Below are positions 62,801 through 64,000 of a stretch of 64,000 nt of DNA, piece by piece; the stretch's first letter is position 1, and each line of letters begins with the position of its first letter. Below the pieces are notes generated by a model. The model was given only the letters and a program-made list of their open reading frames with translations. It was not told the DNA's origin and ran no database searches. The stretch lies in NCBI RefSeq assembly GCF_958295425.1, contig NC_081136.1, forward strand, positions 4,727,811 to 4,791,810. Direction: 5' to 3'. Source of the DNA: Solea solea (taxonomy: Eukaryota; Chordata; Actinopteri; Pleuronectiformes; Soleidae). The position numbers and the translations under genes were made by a program.

Positions 62801-64000
62801 CATCAGAGACACTGTGAGGTGGGGAATAAAGAACAGACTCGTCGTCAACAAGGACGAAGCTTCGGGGATCCTGCGGTGCTACGGCAGAGTCCAAGCCATC
62901 ACCTGGGGAAACCCCGGAGTACCCCTGGTCCCATATAATGCCTGGATCAGCACCCTCCTCACACGGGAAGCCCACGGAGCCAACCATGAAGGCATCGCTG
63001 GCACACTCCTCAGAGTGAGGTCCAAAGCATGGGTAGTACAGGGGCCAAGAATCGCAAGAAGCAGCATTGACTCCTGCGTGCATTGTCGAAAGACCAAGGC
63101 AAAGTTATGCAGGCAACAGATGAGTGAGCTTCCTAGTGAACGATCTGAACCAGCCGCACCGTTTGAGCTAACAGCACTGGATCTCTTTGGCCCCTACGTT
63201 GTCAGAGACACTGTAAAGCGAAGAACAAAGATGAAAGTCTGGGGAGTAGTATTCAGTTGTATGGCTTCCAGGGCACTGCATGCTGACATTGTGGAAGACC
63301 TGTCAACCGATGGCTTCCTAAAGGCGTACCAGCGCTTCACAGCTCTCAGGGGCCACCCAAGAAAACTTTGGTCAGATCAAGGGACCAACTTCGTGGGCGC
63401 CAAGCCAGTTTTAAGGGAGCTCTACAAATTCCTGAACAGCATCGACAAGGATCAAGTCCAGAAGAAAGCAACCGCCGCTGGGACCGACTGGTCGTGGGTG
63501 TTTCACCCAGCAGACTCTCCCCATCGAAACGGAGCAGCTGAAGCAGCAGTCCATACGCTCAAGAGAGCGTTGAGCAACATCGGGGTGGAAAGTCACCTGA
63601 CAGCACTGGAGTTCCAGACTCTCCTCTACCTGGCAGCTAATCTGTCAAACGAAAGACCAATCGGCGCCAGAGTCCAGGTACAAGACGAGACTGTAGGAGT
63701 CATCACTCCCAACTCACTTCTGCTTGGCCGTGCTGGGCCTAGCGGGGACTCTCGAGGGTTCGAATACCTGACTTACCCCGTGGCGTGCATGAGAGCGGTC
63801 CAGATCGAGGTCGACAAGTTCTGGAAGCGGTGGAGCCAGCTGGCGGGCCCGGGCCTCTTCGTTCGACAGAAGTGGCACGCACCCGCAAGGAGCGTCACAG
63901 TGGGAGACTTAGTGTGGTTGGCTGACCAGAATGCACTGAGAGGCCAGTTAAGGCTCGGTCGAGTTGTGGAGGCCCATCCTGATGTGCCAAAGTTGTCCGG
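59871..64000 (+). CDS. BEL/Pao gag-pol polyprotein, 3'-truncated by window
   Basis: The frame opens at ATG 59871 (AAAATGG) and is uninterrupted for 1,376 codons to the window end. Residues 1-308 are gag-like: a charged helical N-terminus, a Pro/Gln/Thr-rich linker (about 200-290) and the LPKIS lead-in to the gag core. That core, any zinc knuckle, the protease and the RT palm are not found. In their place, residues about 325-460 are a heptad-like coiled coil rich in Leu, Glu and Gln. Pol similarity resumes near 532 (GVEKILKARGF), the last part of RT. The LTRRVLLSQITGLYDP connection follows, then RNase H (E679, E723, D753, D799), the HHCC zinc finger (H1035, H1039, C1069, C1072) and the integrase triad (D1104, D1169, E1224). 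The intact frame suggests recent activity or selection. Because RT is missing, it would need another element's RT to move. Confidence 0.92.
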   Translation, partial: MADDKPDLESLQRRRSNAQRSLTTRINRLNFKAGRVGTGKLSQELAGLENDYDVFVDACCEYIEDLEQIDSTDDNCELRDTLTKRDAIGQRYHETMEMLWFKDAEPVISTLVARFNSAFDQAEELGRKSALQWCQQEARRQGLDQELHELRDVVYVWKDYRPYGEEKWRLLLTLEIKKKVLMEEWARRRDNKRGGGLTRPVTCASTTPLVHTHSAIRQGTIAGTSPPHQPPQQLQQPNYGPTVSFTQPPTLTSIPRPPRPHTAPTNTSMGQRGTVPTSNFGTVTGGEDSSQWAQPIAKITPISLPKISESRKADWKSIQAQAGPTESFEEESKLRAEMSELSRELSSEKTQTAELQETLVQSQENLTELQSDFYQKESEESTLHQDLKAPEERLSLAQEDLATNTSQLLLTTPLLTPTQTGLEAQTKELKRSHSSLESELTKQEQLKHLKHLVILSLESRLSEKMLTQWLAHVSSPKNYAFLGNHFEKLLLFLAPFLKDQKSLLTGVELLKFSEPIPIYTSERPSYHEKPVDWRRILEGVEKILKARGFYLKPWVRSGQSGRKGEAKPDQMTLLTEGEVDVKAPNPLTRRVLLSQITGLYDPIDLTTPVKQKGAIPVRKASQEAGKFTKDTWEESLSDELRGKAIELFKEYTRLGSIKFHRSLTPSGWRGEPWGITFSEGSCESYGAVLYLRWERSDGVVTRLVDSKAKLTPLNQKGDAVKAEICGALFAARLKEYMLKHGRLAVEKWYHFIDSQTVLGAIQRDSYGFQTFFANRVREIQKAGPVTDWWWIPGEVNVADLVTRGCSPKRLDENSAWQKGPEFLSSPVKDWPMESAAKVAADATETVSKLQKKDFTAALTRTQAQKLLNSGSEGRNFTDGDSRSLAGLQSAGYETKSIPVETKKDETLWGAALIVRVGLKRYDPLVKLCGGVSHARKAVKKWVARIGRAPIPAKWEVVLTVTELETAFQDPPTSSRYVIRDTVRWGIKNRLVVNKDEASGILRCYGRVQAITWGNPGVPLVPYNAWISTLLTREAHGANHEGIAGTLLRVRSKAWVVQGPRIARSSIDSCVHCRKTKAKLCRQQMSELPSERSEPAAPFELTALDLFGPYVVRDTVKRRTKMKVWGVVFSCMASRALHADIVEDLSTDGFLKAYQRFTALRGHPRKLWSDQGTNFVGAKPVLRELYKFLNSIDKDQVQKKATAAGTDWSWVFHPADSPHRNGAAEAAVHTLKRALSNIGVESHLTALEFQTLLYLAANLSNERPIGARVQVQDETVGVITPNSLLLGRAGPSGDSRGFEYLTYPVACMRAVQIEVDKFWKRWSQLAGPGLFVRQKWHAPARSVTVGDLVWLADQNALRGQLRLGRVVEAHPDVPKLS

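Larger units (their letters stand above)
59055..64000 (+). mobile_element. BEL/Pao LTR retrotransposon, 3' end beyond window
   Basis: Contains a 5' LTR (59055-59458), a leader, and one polyprotein frame from 59871 to the window edge. The order RNase H then integrase, and the HHCC plus D-D-E integrase style, are those of BEL/Pao elements. The 3' LTR is outside the window. A solo LTR of the same family lies 5.3 kb to the left in opposite orientation. Confidence 0.92.

Noticed and set aside
60510..63097. Several minus-strand frames over the retroelement
   Set aside because: Shadows of the long plus-strand polyprotein.

Overview
This window is from a teleost fish, probably a percomorph. It contains multi-exon vertebrate genes with GT-AG introns, a teleost-style tandem C-type lectin and a fish-type RING/B-box/SPRY TRIM gene. 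It also carries a BEL/Pao LTR retrotransposon, tRNA-derived SINEs, several miniature inverted-repeat families and abundant CA, GATA and trinucleotide microsatellites. No bacterial, CRISPR or operon-like features were seen. Coding genes were assembled by hand from splice sites, reading phase and remembered family sequences; no database search was run.

Layout, left to right: (1) 1-12852: exon 1 of picalm on the minus strand (ATG at 12852). The 12.7 kb to its left is probably its first intron and is full of repeats. (2) 12.9-18.8 kb: a CpG island near 14.0-14.35 kb, a SINE pair, a pyrimidine-rich tetranucleotide tract, a 20-bp minisatellite with a 60-bp higher-order period, and a compact segment with CTCF-like and RFX X-box-like motifs. 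(3) 18804-19881 (-): a candidate two-exon gene for a 101-residue type I membrane protein that I do not recognise. (4) 22697-27201 (-): a Rab32/38-family GTPase, closest to Rab38, in four exons. (5) 31112-37091 (+): rab39b in three exons, head to head with the Rab38 gene. (6) 40082-44327 (+): vbp1 (prefoldin subunit 3) in six exons. (7) 46374-49705 (-): a seven-exon TRIM E3 ligase. (8) 49.7-55.3 kb: gene-poor, with a Tc1-like remnant, a hAT-like MITE and a solo BEL/Pao LTR. (9) 55296-58200 (+): a secreted protein with two C-type lectin domains, in six exons. (10) 59055 to the end (+): a BEL/Pao element with its 5' LTR and one polyprotein frame still open at the window edge.

How the genes relate: the two Rab genes act in membrane traffic (Rab32/38 in lysosome-related organelles, Rab39B in neuronal endosome and autophagy traffic) and share a 3.9-kb divergent intergenic region. 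PICALM acts in clathrin endocytosis, VBP1 in tubulin/actin folding, and TRIM and C-type lectin genes are typical of lineage-expanded fish immune families. In human, PICALM and RAB38 lie on 11q14 and RAB39B and VBP1 on Xq28, so this window joins two human neighbourhoods.

The most unusual items are: the BEL/Pao polyprotein, whose frame is intact although the gag core, protease and reverse-transcriptase palm appear replaced by a coiled-coil stretch; the unrecognised small membrane protein with a Met-rich signal peptide and a probable GC-AG intron; a Rab38-like C-terminus that runs seven residues past a CaaX-like box; and an ordered set of CTCF-like motifs around the Rab pair.
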